From: Qipengyuania pacifica
Lineage (GTDB): Bacteria; Pseudomonadota; Alphaproteobacteria; Sphingomonadales; Sphingomonadaceae
Assembly: GCF_019857205.1 (NCBI RefSeq)
Contig: NZ_JAHWXO010000001.1
Span: 372,001-436,000, forward strand
Direction: 5' to 3'
Length of the DNA stretch: 64,000 nucleotides
The notes below the pieces were generated by a model that saw nothing but the letters and a program-made list of their open reading frames with translations, did no database searches and was not told the origin of the DNA. A program made the position numbers and the translations under genes. Positions 41,630-52,203 of this stretch are shown one piece after another (the stretch's first letter is position 1; each line of letters starts with the position of its first letter).

Positions 41630-44146
41630 ATGAGCAGCGATACCCGTTTCGATCCGGCCAGCGCCGATGCGCGCTGGCAAAATGCGTGGGACCAGGCGCA
41701 GACCTTCCGCGCCGACAGCAATTCCGCCAAGCCCAAGAGCTACGTGCTCGAGATGTTCCCCTATCCTTCGGGGCGCATCCACATCGGCCACGTGCGCAAT
41801 TACACGATGGGCGACGTGCTGGCGCGCTACAAGAAGGCGATTGGGCACGAAGTGCTGCATCCCATGGGCTGGGACGCCTTCGGCATGCCTGCCGAAAATG
41901 CGGCGATGGAAAAGGGCGTCCACCCCGGCGGCTGGACCCGCGCCAATATCGAACACATGAAGGCGCAGCTGAAGCGGCTGGGCTTCGCGCTCGACTGGAG
42001 CCGCGAGCTGGCAACCTGCGAGCCGGATTATTACGGCCACGAGCAGGCGCTGTTCATCGATCTCTACGAAGCGGGTCTCGTCTATCGCAAGGAAAGCGAG
42101 GTCAATTGGGACCCGGTCGACATGACCGTGCTGGCCAATGAACAGGTGATCGACGGCAAGGGCTGGCGCAGCGGCGCCGAGGTCGAGAAGCGCAAGCTGG
42201 CGCAGTGGTTCCTCAAGATCACCGACTTTGCCGAAGAATTGCTCGAAGGGTTGGGCAGTCTAGAGAATTGGCCCGACAAGGTCCGGCTGATGCAGGAAAA
42301 CTGGATCGGCAAGAGCAAGGGGCTGGAATTCAGCTTCGACCTGTCGAATGGCGAGAAACTGCCGGTCTATACGACGCGGCCCGATACGATTTTCGGCGCC
42401 AGCTTCGTCGCCGTCGCGGCCGATCATCCGGTGGCGCAGTCCCTGGACAGCGACGAGGCACGCGAATTCATCGCGCTGTGCAAAAAGGGCGGCACGACTG
42501 CCGCCGAACTGGAAACCGCGGAAAAGCTCGGTTTCGACACGGGCATTACCGCGAAGCATCCGTTCACCGGCGCAGACCTGCCGGTCTATATCGCGAACTT
42601 CGTGCTGATGGATTACGGCACCGGCGCGATCATGGCGGTGCCGGGCCATGACCAGCGCGACTTCGAATTCGCGACCAAATACGGCCTGCCGATCCCGCGC
42701 GTGGTCGCTGCCAGCGCCGAAGATGCCAGCAAGCCCTTCGAGGGCGAGGCCGAGGCGGGCGAGGGCGTGCTCGTCAACTCCGACTTCCTCGACGGGATGG
42801 CGGTCGAAGATGCCAAGCGCGAAATCATCGCCCGGATAGAACAGCAGGGCCGCGGCCAGGGCAAGACCGTATGGCGCCTGCGCGACTGGGGCGTATCGCG
42901 CCAGCGGTACTGGGGCACGCCGATCCCCTTCATCCATTGCGACACATGCGGCGTGGTGCCCGCGTCCAAGGACAGCCTGCCGATCACCCTGCCCGAGGAT
43001 GTCGATTTCCAGACGCCGGGCAACCCGCTGCTGCGCCATTCGACATGGAAGCATGTCGACTGCCCCAAATGCGGCGGCAAGGGGACGCGCGAAACGGACA
43101 CGCTCGACACTTTCGTCGATTCGTCCTGGTATTTCCTGCGCTTTGCCAGCCAGCCCGCGGACAAGCCCTTTGACAAGGACGAGATCGCCAAGTGGCTGCC
43201 GGTCGAACAGTATATCGGCGGCATCGAGCATGCGATCCTGCACCTGCTCTACGCCCGCTTCTGGACCCGCGCGCTGGCCCACATGGGGCAGATCGATGTG
43301 AAGGAACCTTTCGCTTCGCTGTTCACGCAGGGCATGGTCACGCATGAGACCTACAGCCGCAAGACGGGCGGCAAGACCGTCTATTATGCGCCCGACGAAA
43401 TCAGCCGCGAAGCCGAACGCGCGCTGCTGAAGGACGATGGCGGCGAGGTCGAGATCGGCCGTGTCATCAAGATGTCGAAGTCGAAGAAGAACGTCGTCGA
43501 CCCCGACACCATCGTCGACACCTATGGCGCAGATGCCGTGCGCTGGTTCATGCTGTCCGACAGCCCGCCCGAACGCGACTTGCCCTGGTCCGAAGCCGGG
43601 ATCGAAGGCTGCAGCCGTTTCGTCCATCGCCTGTGGCGCCTGTTCGGTGCGTTCGATGCAGATGTTCAGGGCACCGATCAAACGCTTGATCGACATGTGC
43701 ACAAGACCGTTCAGGCGGTCGCGGGCGATATCGAATCGCTCGGCTTCAACAAGGCCGTGGCGCGGATTTATGAACTGACCGGCGCGGTGGAGAAGGCACA
43801 GCCTTCCGCCAGCCGCTCGGCCGCGATCCGCACGCTGGTCCAGCTTGTCGCACCCATGATGCCCCATCTGGCCGAGGAAGCCTGGGCCACGCTGGGCGAA
43901 ACGGGTCTGGTCGCCGATGCGGATTGGCCGACGGTCGATCCAACGCTTCTGGTCGACGATGAAGTCACCATCGCCGTCCAGCACAAGGGCAAGCTGCGCG
44001 ATACGCTGACCGCACCCAAGGGTGCTTCGAAGGAAGATCTCGAAGCCATGGCGCTCGCCAGCGAGAAGGTCCAGCGCTCGCTCGACGGGGCAGAAGTGCG
44101 CAAGGTCATTGTGGTCCCCGACAGATTGGTGAATATCGTCACCTGA
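41630..44146 (+). CDS. leuS: Leucyl-tRNA synthetase
   Basis: An 838-residue class I synthetase. HIGH motif in [20 protein letters not shown] motif in [13 protein letters not shown], zinc-like knuckles CDTCGVVP and CPKCGGKG, and a CP1 editing insertion between them. It charges tRNA-Leu in the cytoplasm and looks complete. The TGA stop shares its A with the ATG of lptE. A possible GGCGCT/AGCGCC stem lies between DUF3576 and this gene, but no leucine leader peptide is seen. Confidence 0.97.
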   Translation: MSSDTRFDPASADARWQNAWDQAQTFRADSNSAKPKSYVLEMFPYPSGRIHIGHVRNYTMGDVLARYKKAIGHEVLHPMGWDAFGMPAENAAMEKGVHPGGWTRANIEHMKAQLKRLGFALDWSRELATCEPDYYGHEQALFIDLYEAGLVYRKESEVNWDPVDMTVLANEQVIDGKGWRSGAEVEKRKLAQWFLKITDFAEELLEGLGSLENWPDKVRLMQENWIGKSKGLEFSFDLSNGEKLPVYTTRPDTIFGASFVAVAADHPVAQSLDSDEAREFIALCKKGGTTAAELETAEKLGFDTGITAKHPFTGADLPVYIANFVLMDYGTGAIMAVPGHDQRDFEFATKYGLPIPRVVAASAEDASKPFEGEAEAGEGVLVNSDFLDGMAVEDAKREIIARIEQQGRGQGKTVWRLRDWGVSRQRYWGTPIPFIHCDTCGVVPASKDSLPITLPEDVDFQTPGNPLLRHSTWKHVDCPKCGGKGTRETDTLDTFVDSSWYFLRFASQPADKPFDKDEIAKWLPVEQYIGGIEHAILHLLYARFWTRALAHMGQIDVKEPFASLFTQGMVTHETYSRKTGGKTVYYAPDEISREAERALLKDDGGEVEIGRVIKMSKSKKNVVDPDTIVDTYGADAVRWFMLSDSPPERDLPWSEAGIEGCSRFVHRLWRLFGAFDADVQGTDQTLDRHVHKTVQAVAGDIESLGFNKAVARIYELTGAVEKAQPSASRSAAIRTLVQLVAPMMPHLAEEAWATLGETGLVADADWPTVDPTLLVDDEVTIAVQHKGKLRDTLTAPKGASKEDLEAMALASEKVQRSLDGAEVRKVIVVPDRLVNIVT

Positions 44147-44634
44147 TGCGTATCCTCCTCGCCAGCCTCGCCCTCGCCACACTGTCGGCCTGCGGCCTTT
44201 CGCCCATGTATGCGGGCGGCGGCAGCGGTGCGGTGGCGCAATCGCTCGCCGCGATCGAAGTGGCGCCGATCGAAGGGCGCGCGGGCTGGCTGGTGCGCAG
44301 TGCGCTGGAAGAACGCTTTGCCGCAGCGGGTAATCCCGCGCCGCGCTACCGCATCGATATCCGCCTGGACGACCGGCTCGAAGGGTTGGCGATCCTGCGC
44401 GACGATACGATCAGCCGCGAACGCCGCACTTTGCGCGCACGCTATCAGCTGACCGACCTTTCGACGGGCGAGATCGTCCTCGATGCGACCGACGGGTCGG
44501 ATGCCGGCATCGACGTGGTGTCGAGCGAATATGCCGTCATCGCCGCCGAACAGACGGCGCTTGAAAATCTCTCGCAGGACCTTGCCCAGCGGATCGTGAC
44601 GCGCGTCGCGTTGGCGCTTCGCAACCAGCGGTGA
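44146..44634 (+). CDS. lptE: LPS assembly lipoprotein LptE
   Basis: A 162-residue outer-membrane lipoprotein with lipobox LSAC (Cys16). It then has the family-typical CGLSPMYAGG start and a mixed alpha/beta domain (YRIDIRLDDRLEGLAIL, RERRTLRARYQLTDLSTG). It plugs the LptD barrel during LPS insertion. Stop/start overlap with leuS and GTGA overlap with holA indicate a single operon. lptA and lptC lie convergent just downstream. Confidence 0.88.
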   Translation: MRILLASLALATLSACGLSPMYAGGGSGAVAQSLAAIEVAPIEGRAGWLVRSALEERFAAAGNPAPRYRIDIRLDDRLEGLAILRDDTISRERRTLRARYQLTDLSTGEIVLDATDGSDAGIDVVSSEYAVIAAEQTALENLSQDLAQRIVTRVALALRNQR

Positions 44635-45677
44635 AGCTGACGAACCGCGATTTCGCGGCGAAGGGGCGTTCGGCCGCACAGGGCTGTTCGATTTTCTTCT
44701 TTTGCGGCCAGGACGAAGCCGGGGCGACCGCTGCGGCCAACGATCTGGTCAGCTGGCTTCCCGAACCGGGCGAGCGGCTGGAGATGTCCGGCGGCGAGGT
44801 GAAGAACGATCCGGCCAAGCTGGGCGATGAAGCGCGCACCAATTCGCTCTTCGGCGACAAGCGCCACATCTGGATTCGCGCCAATGGAGACGAGGCGGCA
44901 GAGGCGCTGAAAGTGCTGATCGAAACCAGCGATGCGGGGGCGGGCGAGGCCTGCCCGGTGATCGTCGTGGCCACGTCCGCCACCGACAAATCTCGCACCG
45001 CCAAGCTGCTCGAAAAGCGCAGGGATGCGCTGGTGGCCATGTTCTATCCGCCAGATCTGCCCTCCGTCACACGCAGCGTGCGCGCATTGGCGGATGGGGC
45101 GGGCGTGCGGCTGGGCGGCGATCTGGCAGAACGGATCGCGCGCGCCGCCAATCTCGACATCCGACTGGCCAAGAGCGAGGTCGACAAGCTGGCTCTTTAT
45201 CTGGATGCCAGCGCGCAAAGTCCGCAGACGGCCACCGCGGACGATCTCGATGCCATCGGCGCATCGAGCGAAGACGATGGTTTTGCCTCGCTCGTCAATG
45301 TCGTGATGGGTGGGCAGGCCGCCAAGCTCGGGATCGAACTGGGGCGGATGAAGCAGCTCGGCCTCAATCCGGTGGGCGTGCTGCTGGCCTTTGAGCGGCG
45401 TGCGGCGCAGCTGGCGCGGATCGCCGCAGCACTCGGCTCGCGCGGGTTTGGCGATCTGGATCGGGGCGAAGAGGCGCGGCTCGGCATCTTCTTCAAGGAA
45501 AAGCGCGAGATCGGGCAGCAACTGGCGCTGTGGCGGCACGGCGACAAGCTGGACCGGCTGACCCGGCGGCTCGTCTCCCTGCACCGCGAACTGCTGACCA
45601 ACAGCCAGGCGGCCGAACTGCTGCTGGCGCAGGGCCTGGCCGACATCGCCAGGGTGGCGACGGCGCGGACCCGCTAA
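44631..45677 (+). CDS. holA: DNA polymerase III subunit delta
   Basis: A 348-residue clamp-loader subunit. It shows FFFCGQDEAGATAAANDLVSWL (degenerate AAA+ P-loop region), RHIWIRANGDEAAEAL, the helical lid region with DIRLAKSEVDKLALYL, and a C-terminal helical collar domain (LLAFERRAAQLARIAAAL). The GTG start is fixed by GTGA overlap with lptE, the usual alphaproteobacterial order. It opens the sliding clamp in the replisome. Confidence 0.88.
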   Translation: MKLTNRDFAAKGRSAAQGCSIFFFCGQDEAGATAAANDLVSWLPEPGERLEMSGGEVKNDPAKLGDEARTNSLFGDKRHIWIRANGDEAAEALKVLIETSDAGAGEACPVIVVATSATDKSRTAKLLEKRRDALVAMFYPPDLPSVTRSVRALADGAGVRLGGDLAERIARAANLDIRLAKSEVDKLALYLDASAQSPQTATADDLDAIGASSEDDGFASLVNVVMGGQAAKLGIELGRMKQLGLNPVGVLLAFERRAAQLARIAAALGSRGFGDLDRGEEARLGIFFKEKREIGQQLALWRHGDKLDRLTRRLVSLHRELLTNSQAAELLLAQGLADIARVATARTR

Positions 45678-45687
45678 GCGGCAGGTA

Positions 45688-46236
45688 TCAGTTTTCGGGG
45701 ACCGAGAACGTGCCTGTGACGCGGCCGCCCGACTGGCCCTGGCCGGTGACCGAGGACGATCCGCTGGCACGGCCATCCACGCTCGACACGCCGGTCGCCA
45801 GATCGATGACCAGCCGTCCGCCGTTCAGCGTATCGCCGCCGCGATTGAGGCGGACATTGCCCGCCATGGTAATGATCCGGCGGTTGAAATCATAGACCGC
45901 GGTATCGCCGCGCGCGCGCTCGTTCCCGCGGGTCACCTGGACGCCGCCTGTGGCCATGATGCGCTGGATTTTCAGCGAACCGGCATCGGTATAATTGACG
46001 ATGGTGCGCGCCGCATCGAGATTGAGACCAGCCTGCGTGATCTTCACATTGCCCGACAGGACGACGCGGTTCTGCCGGTCCTGCAGTTCGATGCGATCGG
46101 CCGCATAGCTGACCGGCGCATTGGAATTGTGCCCGGCAATCGCCTGCGCCGAAAGCTGGATACCGGCAAAGGCGGCCGCCGTGACGGCAAAAGACCCGAT
46201 GCCCCAGCGGGCGATGGTGGGGAGCAACGGCTTCAT
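45688..46236 (-). CDS. lptA: LPS transport periplasmic protein LptA
   Basis: A 182-residue exported protein with an N-terminal signal. An OstA-like beta-jellyroll follows: APVSYAADRIELQDRQNRVVLSGNVKITQAG and GDTAVYDFNRRIITMAGNVRLNRGGDTLNGGRLVIDLATG. It bridges LptC and LptD across the periplasm. The last 25 residues are Gly/Ser-rich. It overlaps lptC by one base. No lptB follows, since holA is convergent 10 bp away. Confidence 0.88.
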   Translation of the reverse strand: MKPLLPTIARWGIGSFAVTAAAFAGIQLSAQAIAGHNSNAPVSYAADRIELQDRQNRVVLSGNVKITQAGLNLDAARTIVNYTDAGSLKIQRIMATGGVQVTRGNERARGDTAVYDFNRRIITMAGNVRLNRGGDTLNGGRLVIDLATGVSSVDGRASGSSSVTGQGQSGGRVTGTFSVPEN

Positions 46237-46904
46237 CAGGGCATCCTCAGCTTTCCGGGTTCCATGCGCAAGCGCGCATTGCCCGTCAGGGTAATGGTGC
46301 GTGCCGACAGATCGGCGTTCAGGCGGTCGGCGCTGAAGGTACCGGCGGGTATGGCGCCGTCGACCCCGCCCGAACCGACGAGCTGCTTGTTCGCAAGATC
46401 GAGCGATACGCCGCGTGCGACCATGCGGTAGCCATCGGCGGCCGTCAGGCGCAACGGCCCGCGTACTGCGACGATTTCGTTGTCGATACTATATTGCCCG
46501 CCCTGCGCGACCAGCCTTGCGGGACCTTCGTCGAGCAGCAGACGCGCCACGACATCGTTCATGCGCACGATGCCTTCGGCGCTGGAGCGCTGGACCGCTT
46601 CGCCAGCCGTCAGAGAGAAGGGACGGTTCTTGTTATCGGCACCGCGATAAAGCGCATTGTCGACACGCAGCCGCTCGTTGATGACGGCCACCTTGTTCCG
46701 ATCGAGCAGAAAGCTGACTTCACCGCGCGGACTGAGCGGTGTGATCACCATCAGCGCCGCCAGCACGCCTACGCCCATGGGCAGAGCGCGCGACAGGAAA
46801 GCAACCATGCGATCGTGCGAGCCACCGGGCTCGGCCCAGTGCTGGCGCTCGCTGCGGCGCGCTTTCGCTTCCTGCGTTTCTATCCTGCGGTGCCGCGATA
46901 CCAT
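46236..46904 (-). CDS. lptC: LPS export membrane protein LptC
   Basis: A 222-residue protein with a basic cytoplasmic N-terminus, one membrane helix (MGVGVLAALMVITPL) and a periplasmic beta-jellyroll (RPFSLTAGEAVQRSSAEG, LLLDEGPARLVAQGGQYSI, RGVSLDLANKQLVGSGG). It takes LPS from the LptBFG complex and passes it to LptA. The order rnd-lptC-lptA is typical of alphaproteobacteria. Confidence 0.86.
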   Translation of the reverse strand: MVSRHRRIETQEAKARRSERQHWAEPGGSHDRMVAFLSRALPMGVGVLAALMVITPLSPRGEVSFLLDRNKVAVINERLRVDNALYRGADNKNRPFSLTAGEAVQRSSAEGIVRMNDVVARLLLDEGPARLVAQGGQYSIDNEIVAVRGPLRLTAADGYRMVARGVSLDLANKQLVGSGGVDGAIPAGTFSADRLNADLSARTITLTGNARLRMEPGKLRMP

Positions 46905-46928
46905 GGGTTATGCCTGACCGGCCTATCC

Positions 46929-47546
46929 TTACATATGGCTGAAGATGTCGTGGTCGGCCCAGCCTGCCACGTCCAGCCGCGCGCGTGTGGGAAGAAAATC
47001 GAAGCAGGCCTGTGCCATCTCCGTGCGCCCTTCGCGTTCCAGCCGACGGTCGAGTTCTTCCTTCATCCGGTGAAGATAGCGAACATCGCTCGCGGCGTAT
47101 TCCCGCTGCGCATCGTTCAGCACCGGGCCGCCCCAGTCGCTCGACTGCTGGGCCTTGGAGATATTTTCGCCGAGCAGTTCCTCGACCAGCATCTTCAGTC
47201 CGTGGCGGTCGGTATAGGTACGGATGAGCTTGCTGGCGATCTTGGTGCAATAGCAGGGCGTCGCCATGACGCCGAGATAATACTCGATCGCGGCCAGGTC
47301 GAAGCGGGCGTAATGAAACAGCTTCAGACGGGCCGGATCGGCCAGTACGGCTTTCAGGTTCGGCGCATCGTAACTGCTGTCGGGGCCGAACCGGATAAGA
47401 TGCTCGTCGCCCTTGCCGTCGCTGATCTGGACGACGCAAAGCCGGTCGCGGATCGTGACCAGACCCATGGTTTCGGTATCGACGGCAACGGGGCCGTCGG
47501 CGAGTACGCCTGCGGGGAGGTCTTCTTCGTGGAAATGCACTGCCAT
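46929..47546 (-). CDS. rnd: Ribonuclease D, catalytic-domain-only form
   Basis: A 205-residue 3'-5' exoribonuclease of the DEDDy class. DTETMGLV, HYARFDLAAIEYY and YAASDVRYLHRM hold the acidic metal-binding residues and tyrosine. The HRDC domains of E. coli RNase D are absent, as is usual for this short alphaproteobacterial form. It lies 24 bp upstream of lptC on the same strand. It probably trims tRNA and other RNA 3' ends. Confidence 0.88.
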   Translation of the reverse strand: MAVHFHEEDLPAGVLADGPVAVDTETMGLVTIRDRLCVVQISDGKGDEHLIRFGPDSSYDAPNLKAVLADPARLKLFHYARFDLAAIEYYLGVMATPCYCTKIASKLIRTYTDRHGLKMLVEELLGENISKAQQSSDWGGPVLNDAQREYAASDVRYLHRMKEELDRRLEREGRTEMAQACFDFLPTRARLDVAGWADHDIFSHM

Positions 47547-47625
47547 GTGCGCGGCCTTAGGCCGATTGGGGATTGGTGGGAAGGGGGGCTGGCGAGCAAA
47601 GGCGGATCGGCCTAGTCCATCTGTC

Positions 47626-48309
47626 ATGGCAAGCGAACCGATCCCCGAAAGCTGGCAACTCGTACTGGAACCGGTCCTGGCGACGGCAGAGGCGCGGCAA
47701 CTGGGTGGGTTTCTGGTCGCAGAAGAACAGGCGGGCAAACAGATCTATCCGCCGCGCGGCTGCCGGTTGAAAGCGCTCGAACTGACGCCCTTGGACGAGG
47801 TAAAGGTCGTGATCCTGGGACAGGATCCCTATCATGGGCCGGGTCAGGCCATGGGGCTGTGCTTTTCCGTCCCCGAAGGGGTGAAGATCCCGCCGAGCCT
47901 GGTGAACATCTACAAGGAACTGGAAGCGGACCTTGGTGTGGCGCGCGCCGATCATGGCGATCTGAGCAAATGGGCGCGGCAGGGCGTGCTGCTTCTCAAT
48001 GACACGCTTACGGTCGAGGCGGCCAAGGCCGGCAGCCACGCCAAGCGAGGATGGGACGCTATCACCGACGCGTGCGTCGCAGCAGTCGCGGCACGCGATC
48101 AACCGAGCGTGTTCATTCTCTGGGGCAGCCACGCGCAGGCGAAGGCAAAGCGGATCGCCGGCCTGCGCGAAGGGCAGCATTGCGTGACCGAAAGCCCGCA
48201 CCCCAGCCCGCTATCGGCGCATCGCGGGTTTTTCGGCTCGAAGCCGTTCAGCAGGACCAATGCCTTTCTTTCAGACCATGGCCGCGAGGCGATCGACTGG
48301 GCATTGTAA
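47626..48309 (+). CDS. ung: Uracil-DNA glycosylase, family 1
   Basis: A 227-residue repair enzyme excising uracil from DNA. Motif A GQDPYHGPGQAMGLCFSVP supplies catalytic Asp67, LLLNDTLTV is the uracil-recognition strand, and HPSPLSAHRGFFGS is the minor-groove intercalation loop. All are intact. The ATG giving MASEPIP was chosen because upstream sequence is antisense to rnd and its 5' region. Confidence 0.95.
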   Translation: MASEPIPESWQLVLEPVLATAEARQLGGFLVAEEQAGKQIYPPRGCRLKALELTPLDEVKVVILGQDPYHGPGQAMGLCFSVPEGVKIPPSLVNIYKELEADLGVARADHGDLSKWARQGVLLLNDTLTVEAAKAGSHAKRGWDAITDACVAAVAARDQPSVFILWGSHAQAKAKRIAGLREGQHCVTESPHPSPLSAHRGFFGSKPFSRTNAFLSDHGREAIDWAL

Positions 48310-48364
48310 TCGCTTGCCAGTCGCCGGCACCTGTAGGATGATCGGTGGGATGGCAGGGGGAACG

Positions 48365-49858
48365 ATGAAGCAAGCGATATTCAGGGCGAGCACTGCGCTG
48401 GCGGTGCTGGGCATGGCGATACCTGCGGGGGCGCAGACCGACAGGGCGCCCGCCGTGCAAGCCGAACCCGCTGCGCAAATGGATGCTGCCAAGGCAGCGG
48501 CGCTGGCCGAAGCCATGCGCGCCAGCGAATTATGGATCGAAGGACAGCGCCGATACCGCAACATTCCTGCGATCTCCGCCGCTGTGGCTCTGGGCGACCG
48601 GACGGTGTGGGCGAAGGGTTTCGGCGCGACCGATCGCGGGCAGGACAAGCCCGCTACACCCGAGACGATCTATTCGATCTGCTCGATATCCAAACTGTTC
48701 ACCGCCGTCGCGCTGATGCAGCAATGGGAACAGGGCAAGGTCGCGCTCGATGCGCCGATTACGCAATATCTGCCGTGGGCGAGGCTGGCCGACGATCCGC
48801 GTGAAAGCGTGCCGATCACCTTGCGCGGCGCGTTGACCCATTCGGCAGGCCTGCCGCGCGAAGCGGACTTTCCCTACTGGACCGGGCCCGATTTTACCTT
48901 TCCCTCGCAGGAGCAGGTTCGCGCGACCATCGGCAGCCAGTCGCCGCTCTATCCTGCATCGACAACCTGGCAATATTCGAACCTCGGCCTGACGCTGGTC
49001 GGCGAGACGGTCGAAGCGGTGAGCGGCCGACCCTATGCGGACTATGTGACCGCGAACATCCTCGAGCCTCTCGGCCTCAGCGATACGCGTCCGGGCATTC
49101 CGGCGGAACTCTACGGCAAGCAGATGGCTGTGGGCTGGGGCGCGCTGGAGGCGGATGGCACACGTCCGGAACTGAAGCTGTTCGATCCGGCGGGCATCGC
49201 GCCTGCGGCAGGCTTCAGCGCCAGCGTGGCAGACCTCGCCAAATTCGCCAGCTGGACCTTCCGCCTTGCCCGGACGGGGCAGCGCGAAGTCCTGCGGCCC
49301 TCGACCCTGCGCGAGATGGAACGGGTGCATTACGTGTCGCCCGATTGGGAGACCAATTGGGGCTTAGGCTTTGCCGTGCGCAATATCGGCGGCACCACCG
49401 TGGTCGGGCATGGCGGCAGTTGCCCCGGCTATCGCAGCATGCTGATGCTGGCGCCGGCCGAAGAGATGGGCGTGGCCATCGCCATGAATGCGATGGACGA
49501 TCCCGGGCGCCTCGCCGAAGGGATCGCGGCGCTGATCAAGGCGCGCGGCGAAGCCAAGCCGTTCGATGCGGTCGAGGGAGTCGATCTGGCCGAGTTTGCG
49601 GGCGTCTATGACGGGCAGCCGTGGTCGGGCGAATTCATGTTCGTGCCATGGGCTGGCGGGCTCACCTGGATCGATCCCGATGCCGGGGCACCGGCGGACA
49701 AGATGTCGCGCCTGAAACCCCTGGGCGGCGATCGCTTTCGGGTCATCTCGCCCAGCGGCGAAGAGCGCGAGGAAGTCGTCTTCGAACGCGGCCGTGCAGG
49801 CAAGATCCACACAGTCCGGCAGCATTCGAATACCAGCCGCCGGCTCAGGCCGTTGTAG
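48365..49858 (+). CDS. Serine hydrolase, beta-lactamase/class C penicillin-binding family
   Basis: A 497-residue exported protein with signal peptide MKQAIFRASTALAVLGMAIPAGAQ. The beta-lactamase-like domain has SISK (Ser107-Lys110), the Tyr motif YSNLG near residue 200 and a HGGSCPGY segment in place of KTG. An additional C-terminal domain of about 110 residues follows. Such proteins are often esterases or D-amino-acid peptidases rather than true beta-lactamases. It is convergent with the SDR gene, with one base between the stops. Confidence 0.87.
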   Translation: MKQAIFRASTALAVLGMAIPAGAQTDRAPAVQAEPAAQMDAAKAAALAEAMRASELWIEGQRRYRNIPAISAAVALGDRTVWAKGFGATDRGQDKPATPETIYSICSISKLFTAVALMQQWEQGKVALDAPITQYLPWARLADDPRESVPITLRGALTHSAGLPREADFPYWTGPDFTFPSQEQVRATIGSQSPLYPASTTWQYSNLGLTLVGETVEAVSGRPYADYVTANILEPLGLSDTRPGIPAELYGKQMAVGWGALEADGTRPELKLFDPAGIAPAAGFSASVADLAKFASWTFRLARTGQREVLRPSTLREMERVHYVSPDWETNWGLGFAVRNIGGTTVVGHGGSCPGYRSMLMLAPAEEMGVAIAMNAMDDPGRLAEGIAALIKARGEAKPFDAVEGVDLAEFAGVYDGQPWSGEFMFVPWAGGLTWIDPDAGAPADKMSRLKPLGGDRFRVISPSGEEREEVVFERGRAGKIHTVRQHSNTSRRLRPL

Positions 49859-49859
49859 C

Positions 49860-50639
49860 TCAGAAGATCGTATAGCCGCCGTCGATCACTACCGAATCGC
49901 CGGTGTGAAACCGGCTGGCATCGCTGGCGAAATAGACGGCGATGCCGGCAAAGTCCTCGCCTTCGCCCCAGCGCCGCATGGGCACCCGGCCGATGGCCTT
50001 TTCGTTGAAGGCATCCCAGTTCTGCAGGCGTTCAGTCATGTCGGTGGCGATCCAGCCGGGCAGGACGGCATTGGCGCGAATGCCGTGCCGGGCAAGCTCC
50101 ACCGCCGTGCCGCGCACCATCGCCAGCACGCCCGCCTTGGTACCGGCATAGGCCTGATTCTGCGGGGCGCCGTGGATCGCCGATACGCTGGATGTCACCA
50201 GCAGCGAACCGCCCTTGTCACCCCGTTCCGCGCGTTCGACCATGTGCCGCGATGCTTCGCGCAGCGTCCAGAATACCGCGTCGAGATTGACCGTGGTCAC
50301 CTTGCGCCATTGCTCGGTCGTCTGCTCAATCAGCGGGGCGCTGCCGCCCACGCCCGCATTGGCGATGCAGGTGTCGATCCGGCCCATCCGCGAAAGGCTT
50401 TCCGCCATCGCGTCCACCACGGCGGCCTCGTCCGACACGTCGACCGACAGCGCTTCTATCCGCGTGCCATACGCCTTCAGCTGTTCGAGGGCGGCGGCGT
50501 TCTTGTCCGCCTTGCGGCCCCAGATGACGACATCCGCGCCCGCCCCGGCAAGCCCTTCGGCCATGCCCAGCCCGATCCCGCCATTGCCGCCGGTCACCAC
50601 CGCCACTTTGCCGGTCAGATCGAAGGGGGTGAAGGCCAT
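49860..50639 (-). CDS. Short-chain dehydrogenase/reductase
   Basis: A 259-residue classical SDR: TGGNGGIGLGMA cofactor site, NAGVGG, catalytic SSVSAIHG...YAGTKAG, and the closing VVIDGGYTIF. The WGRKADKN stretch after strand two suggests a basic residue for NADP preference. The ATG is preceded by AGGAG. The substrate is unknown. It lies 14 bp downstream of gltD on the same strand but is probably not functionally linked. Confidence 0.88.
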   Translation of the reverse strand: MAFTPFDLTGKVAVVTGGNGGIGLGMAEGLAGAGADVVIWGRKADKNAAALEQLKAYGTRIEALSVDVSDEAAVVDAMAESLSRMGRIDTCIANAGVGGSAPLIEQTTEQWRKVTTVNLDAVFWTLREASRHMVERAERGDKGGSLLVTSSVSAIHGAPQNQAYAGTKAGVLAMVRGTAVELARHGIRANAVLPGWIATDMTERLQNWDAFNEKAIGRVPMRRWGEGEDFAGIAVYFASDASRFHTGDSVVIDGGYTIF

Positions 50640-50653
50640 GGCTGTCGCTCCTG

Positions 50654-52090
50654 TCAGCGGGGTAGTTCGCTCGCCCCCATCAGGGCGAGATCGACGGCGC
50701 GCGCGCACTGGCGCCCTTCGCGGATCGCCCACACGACGAGGCTCTGCCCGCGCCGCATGTCGCCGCAGGAAAACACATTCGCCTCGCTGGTGAGATACCA
50801 TTCGGTATCCGCCGCCACATTTCCGCGCCCGTCCAGATCCACGCCTGCCCGGTCGAGCAGCCCGCGGCGCTTCGGCCCGGTAAAGCCCATGGCCAGCAGG
50901 ATGAGATCGGCCTTCAGCGTGAAGGTGCTGCCTTCCACTTCCTGCATCCTGCCGTCTTTCCATTCGACGCGCAAGCATTCGAGCCCGGCGACATCGCCGT
51001 TTTCTTCGGTGACACGCTTGGTCAGGACGGCCCAGTCACGGTCGACCCCCTCTTCGTGGCTGGACGATGTGCGCAGCTTCAGCGGCCAGTCGGGCCAGGT
51101 CAGCGCCTTGTCTTCCTTCTCGGGCGGCTTGGGCATGATTTCCAGCTGGGTGACGCTGGCGGCGCCCTGCCTGTTGCTGGTGCCCACGCAATCGCTGCCG
51201 GTATCGCCGCCGCCGATCACGATCACGTGCTTGCCGGTAGCGGTGAGCGAGCCGCGCGGGGCGGCGCGCACTTCCTCGTCGCCTGCGTTGCGCTTGTTCT
51301 GCTGGGTCAGGAATTCCATTGCCAGCCGCACGCCATTGAGTTCCGATCCGGGAATGTCCAGCATGCGCGCTTCTTCTGCGCCGCCCGCCAGCACGACCGC
51401 GTCGAAATTCTCCTGCAGCGCCTGGAAGCTGACTTCCACGCCCACTTCGCTCGATGTGCGGAACTGGACGCCCTCGGCCTCCATCTGCACCGCCCGGCGG
51501 TTTATCAGGTGCTTTTCCATCTTGAAGTCGGGAATGCCGTATCGCAGCAGCCCGCCGATGCGGTCGGACTTCTCGAACACGGTCACGGCATGGCCGGCGC
51601 GCGCCAGTTGCTGCGCGCAGGCAAGCCCTGCCGGGCCGCTGCCGATGACCGCCACCGATTTGCCGGTGCGCTTTTCGGGCACTTCGGGTTTGACCCAGCC
51701 TTCCTGGAACCCGCGGTCGATGATTGCGCATTCGATCGACTTGATGGTTACCGGGCTGTCGACGATGTTGAGCGTGCAGGCCGCCTCGCATGGGGCGGGG
51801 CAGACGCGGCCGGTGAATTCGGGGAAGTTGTTGGTGGAATGCAGCACTTCGAGCGCATTCTTCCAGTCGTCCTCGTAGACCAGATGGTTCCAGTCCGGGA
51901 TGATGTTGTTCACCGGGCAGCCGTTGTGACAATAGGGGATACCGCAGTTCATGCAGCGCGCCGCCTGCGTCCGCAGTTGCTTTTCCGACAGCGGAACGAC
52001 GAACTCCTTGTAGTGCGTCAGCCGTTCTTCGGGATCGCGATAGGTGCGATCCTCGCGGTCGAATTCGAGGAAACCTGTTTCCTTGCCCAT
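50654..52090 (-). CDS. gltD: Glutamate synthase (NADPH) small subunit
   Basis: A 478-residue flavin/iron-sulfur protein that supplies electrons to GltB. It has an N-terminal cysteine cluster [17 protein letters not shown] and a second set around [15 protein letters not shown]-binding [20 protein letters not shown] and NADPH-binding [19 protein letters not shown] follow, with a C-terminal [18 protein letters not shown]. It is downstream of gltB, with a 113-bp gap carrying a REP-like element. Confidence 0.95.
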   Translation of the reverse strand: MGKETGFLEFDREDRTYRDPEERLTHYKEFVVPLSEKQLRTQAARCMNCGIPYCHNGCPVNNIIPDWNHLVYEDDWKNALEVLHSTNNFPEFTGRVCPAPCEAACTLNIVDSPVTIKSIECAIIDRGFQEGWVKPEVPEKRTGKSVAVIGSGPAGLACAQQLARAGHAVTVFEKSDRIGGLLRYGIPDFKMEKHLINRRAVQMEAEGVQFRTSSEVGVEVSFQALQENFDAVVLAGGAEEARMLDIPGSELNGVRLAMEFLTQQNKRNAGDEEVRAAPRGSLTATGKHVIVIGGGDTGSDCVGTSNRQGAASVTQLEIMPKPPEKEDKALTWPDWPLKLRTSSSHEEGVDRDWAVLTKRVTEENGDVAGLECLRVEWKDGRMQEVEGSTFTLKADLILLAMGFTGPKRRGLLDRAGVDLDGRGNVAADTEWYLTSEANVFSCGDMRRGQSLVVWAIREGRQCARAVDLALMGASELPR

Positions 52091-52117
52091 TCAATCAAAC
52101 CCTAAACTAAATTCGCA

Positions 52118-52190
52118 ATCCCCGCGAAGGCAGGGACCCAAGGCCGCGCCGCACCCGTAACGGCTGGATGTCCGCCCATGCGGGAATGGC
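52118..52190. repeat. REP-like palindromic intergenic element between gltB and gltD
   Basis: Two imperfect hairpins, CCCCGCGAAGGCAGGG and CCGCCCATGCGGG, flank a core containing GGACCCAAGG and CTGGATGTCC, which are themselves partly complementary. I recall GC-rich extragenic palindromes with CCCGC...GCGGG arms as common in sphingomonads. It may act as an mRNA stabiliser or partial terminator separating gltB and gltD expression. Confidence 0.55.
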
Positions 52191-52203
52191 GAGGCATGCA
52201 TGA

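Noticed and set aside
42260-44182. 640-codon open frame antisense to leuS
   Set aside because: Antisense shadow; leuS motifs on the plus strand are complete.
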